From positions 1-60,830 of the forward strand of contig DUVH01000008.1 in assembly GCA_012841145.1 (NCBI GenBank): a stretch of 60,830 nucleotides of DNA. Reading direction: 5' to 3'. The stretch is from Clostridiaceae bacterium. Its GTDB lineage: Bacteria; Bacillota; Clostridia; Saccharofermentanales; DTU023. The position numbers and the translations under genes are program-made. The notes under the pieces were generated by a model that worked only from the letters and a program-made list of their open reading frames with translations, searched no databases and was not told where the DNA came from. Position 1 is the stretch's first letter. Every line of letters starts with the position of its first letter. Positions 25,857 to 35,897 of this stretch are shown one piece after another.

Positions 25857-26312
25857 TTATTCAGTTCCGTCCGATAGCGGGGTGAGGTCGAGAGAAGTCA
25901 TAAAGTCATACGTTTGGTAGTTGTCATAGCCGTGATTGATGGCAAAGATAACAGCTGCGTCGCGCTTGATCAAGGGGTGAAGCGCTCCGCAACGCGTGAC
26001 GGACAACATCCTCTGTGTCGTCCTGAGGTCCAGCGACATGGCGAGGGCAATCTGCAGGTAGTAATCCCTTTTCCCGAGTCGCCTCCCTTCCATCAGCTGG
26101 TAACCGTAAGTGCGGGAGAGGTTTGCTTTCCTGATGATGTCGCTTTTTTTCTGCCCCGTTTCTTCCAACAGAGCATCAAAAAAATTGCGGATATCGTCAT
26201 CGAGAAATGCATCCCAGTCTTCCGGGAAGGAGTCACCTTTCAACTTCTCCTGCATGTGTATCGTATCAAGAAGAGGCTTATAGTTTGTATCGTCCTTTTT
26301 GCTGTTCATCAT
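25857..26312 (-). CDS. XRE-like DNA-binding regulator of the kinase locus
   Basis: 151 residues. A helix-turn-helix is visible at mid-protein (KKSDIIRKANLSRTYGYQLM, followed by EGRRLGKRDYYLQIALAMSL). The C-terminus has the RDAAVIFAINHGYDNYQTYDFM segment, which I recall from small XRE-like proteins next to Ser/Thr kinase genes in Clostridia. AGGAAA precedes ATG 26312 and an ATG also follows at 26309. The upstream extension in the frame is unsupported. It lies 140 bp before the lipoprotein gene on the same strand and is the likely local regulator. Confidence 0.75.
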   Translation of the reverse strand: MMNSKKDDTNYKPLLDTIHMQEKLKGDSFPEDWDAFLDDDIRNFFDALLEETGQKKSDIIRKANLSRTYGYQLMEGRRLGKRDYYLQIALAMSLDLRTTQRMLSVTRCGALHPLIKRDAAVIFAINHGYDNYQTYDFMTSLDLTPLSDGTE

Positions 26313-26581
26313 TCTAGACGTTTTCCTAATCGACAAGTATTCCACGCGCAAGTACAAATATGCGAACCGTTATATGACATTAATAATATACGAATATCGG
26401 AATAATTTCCGAGTTCATTTAAGATTTTATTTACGGGTCGACGCTCACGCGGTACTTGTTTCGATTCCCGTATTTTTGTTTCGTCAACAGTCCCAATATT
26501 GAACGCAAATAAAGTAAGACGACGTTTCTGATTCATTGCGCAACATAAATAATAGTTTCAGCGTGGTGAATCGGTGACTGT

Positions 26582-27946
26582 TTAGATCTCTGCTTTACGG
26601 AGCATGTCGTCGACGCATTTGCGAGCTTCGTGGGCGATTTGTTCTTCGTCGATGCCGATGAGTATGCCGTCATGTGAGACGAGGACACCGTTCACATAGA
26701 CAAATCGCGCTGGCTTGGAGACGCCTACGGTACCGAGAAGATTCGCCGCATCATTCTCGGCGCACACGAACTCCAGTGAAGAAGTATCGATTGCGAACAA
26801 ATCTGCCGCCTTACCAACTTCTAGGCTGCCGATATCGTCGCGCCCCAGGATTGCCGCGCTACCTTTCGTAGCGATTTTTAAAATATCGTATCCTGATGGG
26901 GCTTTATCGGACCACGTAAGCCGATGCAGCAAGTATGCGCTTCGGATCTCCGCCAACAAGTTGGAGCAATCATTACTTGCGCTCCCGTCAACGGCGAGTC
27001 CGACGGGGACTCCGAGCTCCAACATCTCGGGGACTTTGCAGACGCCTGATGAGAGCTTCATATTCGACACGGGGCAGTGCGCGACGCCCGTGCCCGTATC
27101 GGCAAGTCGCTGCAGCTCGTTGCTGTTGAAGTGAATGCCGTGAGCATACCAGACATCATTGCCGATCCATTCACAGCTCTCCATGTAATCAAGCGGCCTG
27201 AGTCCGAACAAGTCGAGGCAGAATTGTTCTTCGTCATACGTCTCGCAAAGATGCGTGTGGAGTCTGACTCCCAGTTTCCGAGCGAGGCGCGCAGATTCTC
27301 TGAGCAAGTCAGTCGTCACGCTGAAAGGCGAGCAGGGTGCGAGAGAGATTTGCCTCATCGAAAAGGGCGACGGATCGTGAAATTTGCGCACGAGTCGTTC
27401 GCTATCTTCAAGAATCGTCGTGATGTCTTGGACAAGGTCATCGGGCGGAAGTCCGCCGTCACTTTTTCCTCTCGACATGCTCCCGCGCGTTGCGTGGAGG
27501 CGGACTCCGAGTGCTTCCGCTGCATCGAACTGCCTGTCAATAAAGCGTTCAGATCCTTCTTTCGGAAAAACGTAGTGGTGATCCATCGCCGTAGTGCATC
27601 CGTATCTGACGAGCTCGCCCATGGCGGTTAGTGAACTGTAAAAGATGCACTCATCATCCAAGTGGCGCCAAATCTCATACAGCGCCGTAAGCCAAGGAAA
27701 CAATTCCAAGTTCTGCACTTGCGCAAGATTTCTCGTGAACGTTTGATAGAAGTGATGGTGTGTATTGATGAGTCCCGGATAGAGAATAAGGTCACTCGCG
27801 TCGATGATACGATCAGCATCAACATCGTCGTGCCCAATGTAATCGATCACGTTTCCCTTGATTCGTAAGTTCGCATTGAGCAAAACACGGTCAGCCCCAT
27901 CTACCGTTACAATAGCCTTGGCATTTTTAAATCGCGTTGTATTCAT
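26582..27946 (-). CDS. Amidohydrolase, 8-oxoguanine deaminase / TRZ-ATZ type
   Basis: 454 residues of the amidohydrolase superfamily. The metal ligands are visible as GLINTHHHFYQT, LHTHLCETYDEE, the AHGIHF histidine and VDGSASNDCSN. Together these match 8-oxoguanine deaminases, which turn 8-oxoguanine into urate. A related reading is an SsnA-like aminohydrolase linked to molybdenum hydroxylases, in line with the MocA genes at 8-10 kb. ATG 27946 is preceded by GGGGA. The frame extends upstream without a signal. It is divergent from the Crp-type regulator at 28216. Confidence 0.85.
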   Translation of the reverse strand: MNTTRFKNAKAIVTVDGADRVLLNANLRIKGNVIDYIGHDDVDADRIIDASDLILYPGLINTHHHFYQTFTRNLAQVQNLELFPWLTALYEIWRHLDDECIFYSSLTAMGELVRYGCTTAMDHHYVFPKEGSERFIDRQFDAAEALGVRLHATRGSMSRGKSDGGLPPDDLVQDITTILEDSERLVRKFHDPSPFSMRQISLAPCSPFSVTTDLLRESARLARKLGVRLHTHLCETYDEEQFCLDLFGLRPLDYMESCEWIGNDVWYAHGIHFNSNELQRLADTGTGVAHCPVSNMKLSSGVCKVPEMLELGVPVGLAVDGSASNDCSNLLAEIRSAYLLHRLTWSDKAPSGYDILKIATKGSAAILGRDDIGSLEVGKAADLFAIDTSSLEFVCAENDAANLLGTVGVSKPARFVYVNGVLVSHDGILIGIDEEQIAHEARKCVDDMLRKAEI

Positions 27947-28215
27947 ATTATTAGTCCCCATCTTAAAAACAAAAAGAAATAGTCGCAGACGGCATATCGC
28001 GCATACGGTCAGAGACATCTCCTGTCCCGTGTACGAGGCAGTTTCTCGGCAACTTGTCGAGAGCTTACGGGATCGCCTCACGGCACAATTCAATTTTACC
28101 AGTATTCTGAGTATAAAATGTATAAGTATTGCGTGGTGAACTGCACGACAAACGGCTCGTTTTTTGTTATTCTATTTAATGGGTTTATATGTATTGAATC
28201 GAGGAAATCACTTGT

Positions 28216-28953
28216 ATGAAAAAAATATGTGAAACGATGGCATTGTCTCCGCTTTTCGCAGGGTTGGATCACGATATCTATCATGTGCACTGTGAAAATA
28301 CCCCCATTCATACGTTCTGGAAAGGTCAGCTTATCGTAATGGAAGGTGACCTTTGTAAGGGAATCGGCATCGTAATTGAGGGCCGGATCGCGCGTCAGAA
28401 ATACACTCCTTCGGGCGAGTTTACGACGCTTGAACTTCTGGGTGAGGGTTCCGTCTTCGGCGAAGATCTGATTTTCTCGACTCAAAAACAGTTTTCATAT
28501 TCTCTCGAAGCTTTGACGCACGTGAAAGCGATTCAAGTGTCGCGTGAGGATATCCTCGCTCTCATCTCGAAGAGTCCGCGTCTGCTGCTAAATTACTTGG
28601 CGCTTCTCTCGGACAGGAGTCTGGAGCAGGATCGTAGGATTCATCTCCTCTCACAGAAGACTTTACGTTTGAAAATCTCAGGTTATCTGCTAGCTCTCCT
28701 TGAAGAAAAGCTTACTAAAGAGGGCAAAATGCTCAGAGAGGCGCTGGAAGGATCTGCCGCGATGTCAGTCGAGTTGCCCGTCTCGAAGGAAGTCGTCGCT
28801 CGCCTGCTCGCGATGCCGCGACCCTCTTTTTCGCGCGAATTGATCAGCATGGAAAAAGACGGACTTGTGCGCGTAGACGGGCGCGTCGTGTGGCTTGAAG
28901 ACATTCAAGGGTTGGCGTGCGGTCTTTATGAAGATTGCGGGGTTGAAGAGTGA
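28216..28953 (+). CDS. Crp/Fnr family transcription regulator
   Basis: 245 residues. The N-terminal cyclic-nucleotide-like beta-roll (QLIVMEGDLCKGIGIVIEGR, then LGEGSVFGEDLIF) is followed by a long dimer helix and a C-terminal winged helix with the recognition segment SVELPVSKEVVARLLAMPRP. There is no Fnr-type cysteine cluster, so the signal is probably a small molecule. GAGGAAA lies 11 nt before ATG 28216. It is transcribed away from the amidohydrolase gene, which is a possible target. Confidence 0.88.
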   Translation: MKKICETMALSPLFAGLDHDIYHVHCENTPIHTFWKGQLIVMEGDLCKGIGIVIEGRIARQKYTPSGEFTTLELLGEGSVFGEDLIFSTQKQFSYSLEALTHVKAIQVSREDILALISKSPRLLLNYLALLSDRSLEQDRRIHLLSQKTLRLKISGYLLALLEEKLTKEGKMLREALEGSAAMSVELPVSKEVVARLLAMPRPSFSRELISMEKDGLVRVDGRVVWLEDIQGLACGLYEDCGVEE

Positions 28954-29139
28954 AAACGAGCGGGGTTTGAGTATTTTGCTCATACCGGAGGGATCGTCGT
29001 GAGGCGGGAACATGTCCTCAGGGCAGAGTTGCCGGCCTTTCCGTCGGTTGAAACGATTATAACGCCTTCTTATGAAGGACGTTGAAAGAGGATAGAAAAT
29101 TCAGCCGCAAGGGCTGATACACATTAAGGAGGATAATGT

Positions 29140-30819
29140 ATGGGTTATAAGTCGGATATTGAGATTGCTCAGGAAGCAGTTTTGCGCCCGATCGACGAGA
29201 TCGCTATCGAAGCGGGACTTGATCTGAACGATCTCGAACATTACGGAAAATATAAGGCAAAGGTGTCCTTAGACGCTCTTAAGGGAGAGCCTCGCGGTAA
29301 GGGCAAGCTTGTCTTGGTTACAGCCATTACGCCGACTCCTGCCGGTGAGGGCAAGACAACGACGTCGGTGGGTCTGGCGGATGCTTTGAGGAGAATCGGT
29401 AAGCGCAGCACGATAGCGCTTCGCGAACCATCGATGGGCCCGGTGTTCGGTATCAAGGGCGGTGCCGCCGGCGGCGGATACGCTCAGGTCGTCCCGATGG
29501 AAGATATTAACCTTCACTTCACGGGTGACTTCCACGCGATCGGCGCGGCGAACAATTTGCTCGCGGCTATGATTGATAACCATATCATCAAAGGCAACGT
29601 TCTCGGGATCGATCCGCGTCAGATCACATGGAAACGTGCAGTTGATATGAACGACCGTCAGCTGCGTTTCATCGTCAACGGTCTCGGCGGGCGTGCCAAC
29701 GGTGTGCCTCGTGAGGACGGCTATGAGATTACGGTTGCATCGGAAGTGATGGCGGTCTTCTGTCTCGCCACCTCGCTTGCTGATTTGAAAGAGCGCTTAG
29801 GCCGCATCGTGATCGGTTACACTTACGATGGTAAGCCGGTGACGTGTAGTGAAATCAAAGCGGAGGGCGCGATGACGGCGCTTCTGAAGGATGCCCTGAA
29901 GCCGAACCTCGTCCAGACGCTCGAAGGGACGCCGGCGTACGTACATGGCGGACCGTTCGCCAACATCGCGCACGGCTGCAACAGTGTTTTGGCGACGCGT
30001 ATGGGCCTTCATTATGCCGATTATCTTGTTACTGAAGCAGGTTTCGGAGCCGATCTCGGCGCGGAGAAGTTTATCGACATTAAGTGCAGGACGGCAGGTC
30101 TCGCACCCGACGCAATCGTTCTGGTTGCGACGGTTCGTGCGTTGAAGATGCACGGCGGAGTGCCCAGAAAAGACCTCAAGGGCGAGAACCTCGAAGCGTT
30201 GAAAGCCGGAATTCCGAACTTGACACAACACGTCAGCAACGTCATCGAAGTCTTCAAGCGTCCCGTCGTCGTCGCGATCAACCGTTTCCCCGATGACACG
30301 GAGGCGGAACTCGATCTCGTGCGCGAAGAGTGTGAAAAATTCGGTGTTCACGTCGCTCTGTCAGAAGTTTGGGGCAAGGGCGGAGCAGGAGGCATTGAGC
30401 TCGCCGAAGAAGTCGTACGTCTTTGCGATCTTCCGGACAAAGAAGAGCTCGGCTTCGTGTACGACATGGATACAACGATTGAAGAAAAGATCGAAGCGAT
30501 CGCGAAGCGTATTTATCGCGCTGACGGTGTCGACTTTGTCGGGCCGGCCGTCAGGCAGCTCAGGCAGCTCAAGGAACAAGGATTCGGCGATTTGCCCGTC
30601 TGTATCGCTAAGACACAGTATTCGTTCTCGGATGATCCGAAGAAAATCGGTGTACCCAAGGACTTCAGAATTTCTGTTCGCAACTTGAAAGTATCGATGG
30701 GAGCTGGTTTCATCGTCGCGCTGACGGGTGACGTCATGACGATGCCGGGATTGCCCGCTGTTCCGTCGGCAGAGAAGATTGACGTCGATGAGAACGGTCG
30801 TATCACAGGACTGTTCTAA
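29140..30819 (+). CDS. fhs: Formate-tetrahydrofolate ligase
   Basis: 559 residues, full length for this enzyme. It makes 10-formyltetrahydrofolate from formate, ATP and tetrahydrofolate and links formate to purine synthesis or degradation and to the Wood-Ljungdahl methyl branch. The ATP-binding loop [16 protein letters not shown] is present, as are [21 protein letters not shown] and the MNDRQLR segment. AAGGAGG precedes ATG 29140, with a small CAGCC/GGCTG hairpin just upstream. It stands alone, about 190 bp after the Crp-type regulator. Confidence 0.97.
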   Translation: MGYKSDIEIAQEAVLRPIDEIAIEAGLDLNDLEHYGKYKAKVSLDALKGEPRGKGKLVLVTAITPTPAGEGKTTTSVGLADALRRIGKRSTIALREPSMGPVFGIKGGAAGGGYAQVVPMEDINLHFTGDFHAIGAANNLLAAMIDNHIIKGNVLGIDPRQITWKRAVDMNDRQLRFIVNGLGGRANGVPREDGYEITVASEVMAVFCLATSLADLKERLGRIVIGYTYDGKPVTCSEIKAEGAMTALLKDALKPNLVQTLEGTPAYVHGGPFANIAHGCNSVLATRMGLHYADYLVTEAGFGADLGAEKFIDIKCRTAGLAPDAIVLVATVRALKMHGGVPRKDLKGENLEALKAGIPNLTQHVSNVIEVFKRPVVVAINRFPDDTEAELDLVREECEKFGVHVALSEVWGKGGAGGIELAEEVVRLCDLPDKEELGFVYDMDTTIEEKIEAIAKRIYRADGVDFVGPAVRQLRQLKEQGFGDLPVCIAKTQYSFSDDPKKIGVPKDFRISVRNLKVSMGAGFIVALTGDVMTMPGLPAVPSAEKIDVDENGRITGLF

Positions 30820-30979
30820 AAGATCGACGATCTCGATGTCATTTGTGGCGCGTTGCCTTCTCTTTCGGGAGACGGTGGCGCGCCATGTGGTAGAATGCGG
30901 TAGTCATTACGTGACGAAAGAAAACGGTTGCGCGATAGCGACGCAGTAAACATATGAGAAAAGACGAGGATTAAAAAAG

Positions 30980-32137
30980 ATGAAAGATCTGCAGTTAAAA
31001 CTTAAGGAATTGACGCTCCCGCAGGACCGCGCGCTCGGCGTTGCCGACGAGAGGGGCGTCATCATCGTAGCGTCCGATGAACAAATTATCGGCGAGCAGG
31101 ATGCCGCGGTTCGTGCATTTCTCGCATCCGGAGATATTCAGTCGTTTGCCGGCGATCGCACCTATCGTGTCGTTGACCGTCCGAGCGGTACACGATTGAT
31201 CTGTTTTGTTGACGGAGCGGATGAGCTCGCAGCCGGTATGTTGGAGCTTTTCTCCCTTTGGGTTAAGGCTGAATTGAAACAGTTCGATGATTTTGAAGAG
31301 CGCGATCAGAAACAGAAATTGGCGTTTTTGAAGAATGTCTTGCTCGAGAACGAGCTGCCGGGCGACATCCCGTTGAAAGCTCGCGAATATCGTGTCAAGT
31401 ACAACGTCAGACGTCTTCTTGTGATCATGCGTACAAAACCTGAAGAGTTCAAGGCCTGCCATGAGGCGCTTGAAGAGCGTTTCGGCGATCGCGAAGATGA
31501 CTACATTCTGCCCATGGACGAGGCCAATTTGGTTCTCCTGCTCGAAACACCCGACGAAGAGAATTGCGAGACGCGGGAAGCGATCTTCAGCAAGCTCGTT
31601 GCCGATATGAAAGAAGAGGCCATGGCGGACGTCAAGGTCGGCGTCAGTATGAATTTCGCGTCGTTGAAAGACACTGCGAAAGCGTACAAAGAAGCGTCGC
31701 TCGCACTGATTGTCGGCGATATTTTCAAGAGCAAAACACCGGAAGTGATGATGTATTGCAATCTCGGTTTGGGGCGCTTGATCTATCAACTCCCGATCAC
31801 GCTGTGTGAGCTTTTCCTGCGCGAAGTCTTCGCGCCCGGAACGTACGAAGCGCTTGACCCCGAGACGTTGCTGACGATCGAGAAATTCTTCGAGAACAGC
31901 CTGAACGGCAGCGAAACGTCGCGACAGCTGTTCGTCCATAGAAATACGCTCGTGTATCGCCTCGATAAAGTTGAGAAGATCACGGGGTTGGATCTCCGTA
32001 ACTTTGAGGACGCCGTTCTGTTCAAGCTTGCCGAGATGGTCAGAGACTATCTCACCTACGTCGAAGAAAACAAGGTAACGCGTTACGCACGTATGGGCAT
32101 GGAGTTGGGCGCCGAAGATTATTTGCCGATGGTCTGA
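30980..32137 (+). CDS. CdaR/PucR-type helix-turn-helix regulator
   Basis: 385 residues. The C-terminal helix-turn-helix of the PucR/CdaR type is clear (ETSRQLFVHRNTLVYRLDKV then EKITGLDLRNFEDAVLFKLA). The middle part has the GGDEF-like fold common to this group (LLVIMRTKPEEF; KVGVSMNFASL). The N-terminus may be a sensory domain. It lies 60 bp upstream of ftsE on the same strand. This neighbourhood is familiar from Clostridia, so a cell-envelope role is possible. The ligand is unknown. The minus-strand frame 30995-31939 is a shadow. Confidence 0.82.
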   Translation: MKDLQLKLKELTLPQDRALGVADERGVIIVASDEQIIGEQDAAVRAFLASGDIQSFAGDRTYRVVDRPSGTRLICFVDGADELAAGMLELFSLWVKAELKQFDDFEERDQKQKLAFLKNVLLENELPGDIPLKAREYRVKYNVRRLLVIMRTKPEEFKACHEALEERFGDREDDYILPMDEANLVLLLETPDEENCETREAIFSKLVADMKEEAMADVKVGVSMNFASLKDTAKAYKEASLALIVGDIFKSKTPEVMMYCNLGLGRLIYQLPITLCELFLREVFAPGTYEALDPETLLTIEKFFENSLNGSETSRQLFVHRNTLVYRLDKVEKITGLDLRNFEDAVLFKLAEMVRDYLTYVEENKVTRYARMGMELGAEDYLPMV

Positions 32138-32197
32138 TCATTGAACGGTGCGAGAGCACCGTTCATAATGAGAAGCGATTCGAGCGAAGGAGCATAG

Positions 32198-33412
32198 ATG
32201 GCATTCATAGATTTTCGAGACGTAACGAAAGTTTACCCGACAGGGACTAAGGCTTTAGACAACGTATCGTTCTCGATTGAAGAAGGTGAATTTGTTTTTT
32301 TTATCGGGGAGAGCGGCGCCGGCAAATCGACGATCTTCAAATTGCTGACATGTGAGGAGCGACCGACATCCGGCGAAGTTCTGCTCGATAATTTCGATAT
32401 CGGTCAGATTAAAGATCGCCACATTCCCTTTCTGAGAAGAAAAATCGGCATGGTTTTTCAGGATTTCCGCCTGATCGAATCTTTGACGGTCGGGGAAAAT
32501 GTCGCGTTCGCCATGGAGATTATCGGTGAGCCTAAACGTAAAATTCGTCAACGCGTACCTCTCGTCCTCGCGGTTGTCGGGCTGAGAAATAAGATCAACG
32601 ATTATCCGTCCGAGTTATCGGGCGGCGAGCAGCAACGCGTCTGTATTGCGCGCGCTCTTGTCAACAGACCGCACTTGATCATTGCCGACGAGCCGACAGG
32701 CGATCTCGATCCCGTCAACGGAGAATCCATCATGGCGCTTCTCGACCGTATCAACCGGAATAACGGAACGACCATCGTTACGTGTTCGCACGACAGCCGG
32801 CTTATCAACAGGATGAACAAACGCGTTCTGGAAATTCGAGATGGCGTCCTCATCCGCGATGATGCACGAGGTCAGTACTTCAAGCGCGACGAACGCGCCG
32901 ATCGCTATGTCCACGACCACGAGGCAGTTTCAGCGTCCGAATGGCCCGAAGAGGAGTGGGCCGAGGGCGATCACGCGATGGAACTTTTAAAGCGTGTCGA
33001 TCAGCAGGAACGCGAAGAACGACTCAAAAAGCTCGATTCGAAACTAAGTCGCCATAACGAAAGTCTTCAAAGTGAAGGTTTCTTCGAAGAGCTTCGCAAG
33101 AATCAGGCGGAAAGGCGCAATCGTCCCGGGACGAAGGAGAGGAGGGAGCAGCTCAAAAAGCGTCTCGAAGAGACTGGCGTTCACAAGCGACTTGAGGCTG
33201 AAACATTGCCGCACGATGCGCGGTCTTTGCGCGAAGCATCGCAAAACGAGAACGCTTCGGCTGAATCCGTTGAAGCACATGAGCCGTCTCCGGAACGTAC
33301 GACCGTGAACAACGTAAGGGTGCGCACATCTACATCACCCCATTTTCCCAATGTGATCCGTAAGCGTTCGGAGCTTAGAAAAATGGATGAAAGTCAGGGG
33401 GATCGCACATGA
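32198..33412 (+). CDS. ftsE: Cell division ATP-binding protein FtsE with long C-terminal extension
   Basis: Residues 1-225 are a canonical FtsE ABC ATPase: Walker A GESGAGKST, Q-loop VFQDFRLIESL, signature LSGGEQQR, Walker B LIIADEPTGDLDP. FtsE drives FtsX to activate peptidoglycan hydrolases. The usual length is near 230, and here about 175 further residues follow. They are highly charged, rich in Glu, Arg and Lys, probably helical (QQEREERLKKLDSKLSRHNE) and end in a disordered tail. The stop overlaps the ftsX start by 4 bp. GGAG lies 7 nt before ATG 32198. Confidence 0.93.
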   Translation: MAFIDFRDVTKVYPTGTKALDNVSFSIEEGEFVFFIGESGAGKSTIFKLLTCEERPTSGEVLLDNFDIGQIKDRHIPFLRRKIGMVFQDFRLIESLTVGENVAFAMEIIGEPKRKIRQRVPLVLAVVGLRNKINDYPSELSGGEQQRVCIARALVNRPHLIIADEPTGDLDPVNGESIMALLDRINRNNGTTIVTCSHDSRLINRMNKRVLEIRDGVLIRDDARGQYFKRDERADRYVHDHEAVSASEWPEEEWAEGDHAMELLKRVDQQEREERLKKLDSKLSRHNESLQSEGFFEELRKNQAERRNRPGTKERREQLKKRLEETGVHKRLEAETLPHDARSLREASQNENASAESVEAHEPSPERTTVNNVRVRTSTSPHFPNVIRKRSELRKMDESQGDRT

Positions 33413-34308
33413 AACGCAATGAGTGGCGATATTCAATAAAAACAGGCTTTCAAAGTCTCGGGCGACATCCTCTGTTATCGATTGCCGCGATCACGACGTT
33501 GGCGCTGATGCTTTTTCTTATGAGCGCTTTTGTAGCCTTTGCGCTTAATGCTAATCATTTGTCAAAAATCGTATCTCAGCAGCCGCCAATCGAGATATCC
33601 ATGGCTTTGAGCGCGGAGCAAGCCGAAATTGATATTGTCGAAGACTTTCTACAAGATAACGTGTTCGTACAAATGTATGAGAAGAGAACACCGCTGCAGA
33701 ATTATGAGCAGTTTAAGGAAGATTTGGGGAAGGACGAGCTGTGGAAGGATTTCGACTACAAGACTTATATTCCTCATACGTTTAACGTTCGTCTCAAGGA
33801 TCCTGCGATGGCGGACGAGTTTGAACAAGCGATCGATGATTTGCCCGCGGTTCATGAGGTCATGATGGAATCGCAGCTGATGGCTTTTCTCGATAAAGTC
33901 AAATACTGGACGGCGCGCGTCGGCGTCATTGCCTTTATCGTCTTGACACTCATTGCGACACTTGTCATGACGAATACCGTTCGCATTGCGGCACTCTCGC
34001 GCTCACGCGAAATCAACATCATGAAGTACGTCGGTGCGACCAACAGGTACATACGTATTCCTTTCGTCATCGAAGGGGCGACGATCGGTTTGGTCGGTGC
34101 TTTGCTCGCCAGTATTTCCGCATCGCTGCTGTACAGCGAAGTTGCTAAAAGGCTTTCTCCCGATCCGTTGACGGCGCCTGTCTCCCGTTATGCGCTCTTG
34201 CCTTCCGGTCGTGTGACGCTCATCCTTTTTTTACTCAATATCCTGATCGGGATATTGCTCTGCACCATCATAAGCGCCGTCTCCGTCAGGAAGTACGCTA
34301 AAGTATAA
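33409..34308 (+). CDS. ftsX: Cell division protein FtsX
   Basis: 299 residues with four transmembrane helices: one near residue 25, an extracytoplasmic domain of about 110 residues (VSQQPPIEISMALSAEQAEI onward), then three helices with the FtsX/MacB-type fold (MTNTVRIAALSRSREINIMK, YVGATNRYIR, FVIEGATIGLVGALLASISA). It partners FtsE through a translationally coupled 4-bp overlap. The murein hydrolase activator two genes on is a likely downstream target. Confidence 0.93.
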   Translation: MKRNEWRYSIKTGFQSLGRHPLLSIAAITTLALMLFLMSAFVAFALNANHLSKIVSQQPPIEISMALSAEQAEIDIVEDFLQDNVFVQMYEKRTPLQNYEQFKEDLGKDELWKDFDYKTYIPHTFNVRLKDPAMADEFEQAIDDLPAVHEVMMESQLMAFLDKVKYWTARVGVIAFIVLTLIATLVMTNTVRIAALSRSREINIMKYVGATNRYIRIPFVIEGATIGLVGALLASISASLLYSEVAKRLSPDPLTAPVSRYALLPSGRVTLILFLLNILIGILLCTIISAVSVRKYAKV

Positions 34309-34535
34309 CGCTTGCCGACCAGCCAATATCATCGAACGGGCCGCGAAAAAGACGACAGATAGGACTGAACGTGACGGCCGCATCTTGGACTGTCAGGACT
34401 TCCATGCCCGTCGGCCTTGTTCTCTTTGTTCGTGATGTCATGTCTTTGTCACATTCCAAAACTTGGCAGCGGGAATATATCAATGATAAAATAAGTGTCC
34501 GCGGTGTCGTTGTTTGACTCAGTGAAGGAGGTTGC

Positions 34536-35780
34536 ATGTCTAGAAAAACAACCGTAAAGCGATGGTCGATGCGACTTTTAGCGTCGTTTCTCGTTGTTTT
34601 GACCGTTTCGATCGGTTTTGCCCCTTTGACGGGCAGAGTAGAGGCTGCATCTTCGAAAGTCACTCAGGCGCAAAAGAAACTTAAGGGTATCCAGGATCAA
34701 TTGGCGGCAACTAAGAGTGATCGCAACAAACTGGCGAACCGCCAGAAGAAATTGACGGGCGAGCTCGCATACCTCGAGAATCGTTCCAAGGAGCAGCGCA
34801 AAGTATACGACGAAGCACTTGAGCAGAAAGAGCTCGCGCTGGAAACAATGGTGATGTATCAGCAGAGCTATGCCTGCGCGTTGCAGGATCTGGACGATAA
34901 GGTGGCTCAATACGAACAGCGAATCGCTCGTATGTACGAATGGAATCAGAAGTCCGTCTTTGAGATGTTGATCACGTCGGACGATCTGGCAAGTTTCTTT
35001 ACGACGATGCGTCTTATGAAAATTGTTGCTGATGCGGATGAGCAGGCGTTATCTGATCTTGAAGCCGCTTCCGCTCTTGCGGAAGAGCTGAAACAAGAGG
35101 CCGAAGAGTCGTACGAAGAGATGACGCAGCTTGTCAATGAAGCGGATGCCGTGCTCGCAGAGATAAAAAAAGAGCAGGCGTTGGCGAAAAAGCAGCTCAG
35201 CAAATTATCGAATTCGCTTGAATTGACAAAACAGAAGCAGGCGCAGCTTGAGAGAGACAAGACGAGTGCGGAACGTAATCTTAAAGCGATTAAGATTGAA
35301 GAAGAGGCAAAGAAAAAGCGGGCTTCGACAAAGACAACGAATATTCCTAGCTCCCGGAATGCGCTTTATGTCGGAACGGGTAAGTACATCTGGCCGACGC
35401 CCGGGTCTTTTTGGGTTACATCGCATTTCGGATGGCGCGCTAAGTACGGTCGCTTCCACTATGGGACAGATATCGGGTGTGCGACGGGTACACGTATCGT
35501 GGCGATGGCGGACGGTGTCGTCACTTATGTCGGATGGCCGGGCAGCAACTACAACTGGGCGTATGGGAAAATGATCGTAATCAATCATTACGACGGTACG
35601 CAGACACGCTACGGTCACTTGAGCGCTTTTAATTGTCATATGGGACAGAAGGTTAAAGCCGGGCAGGTTATCGGTTACACAGGTAACACGGGTCGTTCGT
35701 CAGGTCCGCACCTGCACTTTGAAATTCGCGTCAACGGCAAACACGTCAACCCGATGAACTATTTCAAAAGGACAAGATAG
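34536..35780 (+). CDS. M23 peptidase, EnvC-like murein hydrolase (activator)
   Basis: 414 residues. A signal sequence (residues 10-32) is followed by a long coiled coil (about 35-265, LKGIQDQLAATKSDRNKLAN and repeats). After a short linker comes a LytM/M23 domain with HFGWRAKYGRFHYGTDIG, the GHLSAF segment and PHLHFEIRVNG. The zinc ligands (H in FHYGTD, D, and HLH) are all present, so unlike E. coli EnvC it may be an active endopeptidase. GAAGGAGG precedes the start at 34536. It follows ftsX, as expected for a protein controlled by FtsEX. A terminator lies at 35898-35933. Confidence 0.9.
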   Translation: MSRKTTVKRWSMRLLASFLVVLTVSIGFAPLTGRVEAASSKVTQAQKKLKGIQDQLAATKSDRNKLANRQKKLTGELAYLENRSKEQRKVYDEALEQKELALETMVMYQQSYACALQDLDDKVAQYEQRIARMYEWNQKSVFEMLITSDDLASFFTTMRLMKIVADADEQALSDLEAASALAEELKQEAEESYEEMTQLVNEADAVLAEIKKEQALAKKQLSKLSNSLELTKQKQAQLERDKTSAERNLKAIKIEEEAKKKRASTKTTNIPSSRNALYVGTGKYIWPTPGSFWVTSHFGWRAKYGRFHYGTDIGCATGTRIVAMADGVVTYVGWPGSNYNWAYGKMIVINHYDGTQTRYGHLSAFNCHMGQKVKAGQVIGYTGNTGRSSGPHLHFEIRVNGKHVNPMNYFKRTR

Positions 35781-35860
35781 TACGTCACGGCGTAAATGGC
35801 GAACACCTTCCGGTGGTTGCATGATGGTTCGCTTTGTCCATAACTTTGATCCGGAGAGGT

Positions 35861-35882
35861 GGTGTCTCAAAAATGAGGCGCC
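35861..35882 (+). other. Compact hairpin, GTCTCA family
   Basis: GGTGTCTCA pairs with TGAGGCGCC around AAAA, with two G-T pairs that hold only in plus-strand RNA. It resembles the hairpin at 37798-37819 and less closely those at 14566 and 18785. The 428-bp gap 35781-36209 otherwise holds the terminator at 35898 and nothing else I recognise. Confidence 0.5.
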
Positions 35883-35897
35883 CCTTGTATATTAGTG

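Noticed and set aside
30830-30890. GGCGCG...CGCGCC inverted repeat behind fhs
   Set aside because: Possible terminator stem, but the arms are interrupted and no T-run follows.
30995-31939. Minus-strand frame of 314 codons opposite the CdaR-like regulator
   Set aside because: Codon-bias shadow of a well-supported plus-strand gene with a recognisable DNA-binding domain.
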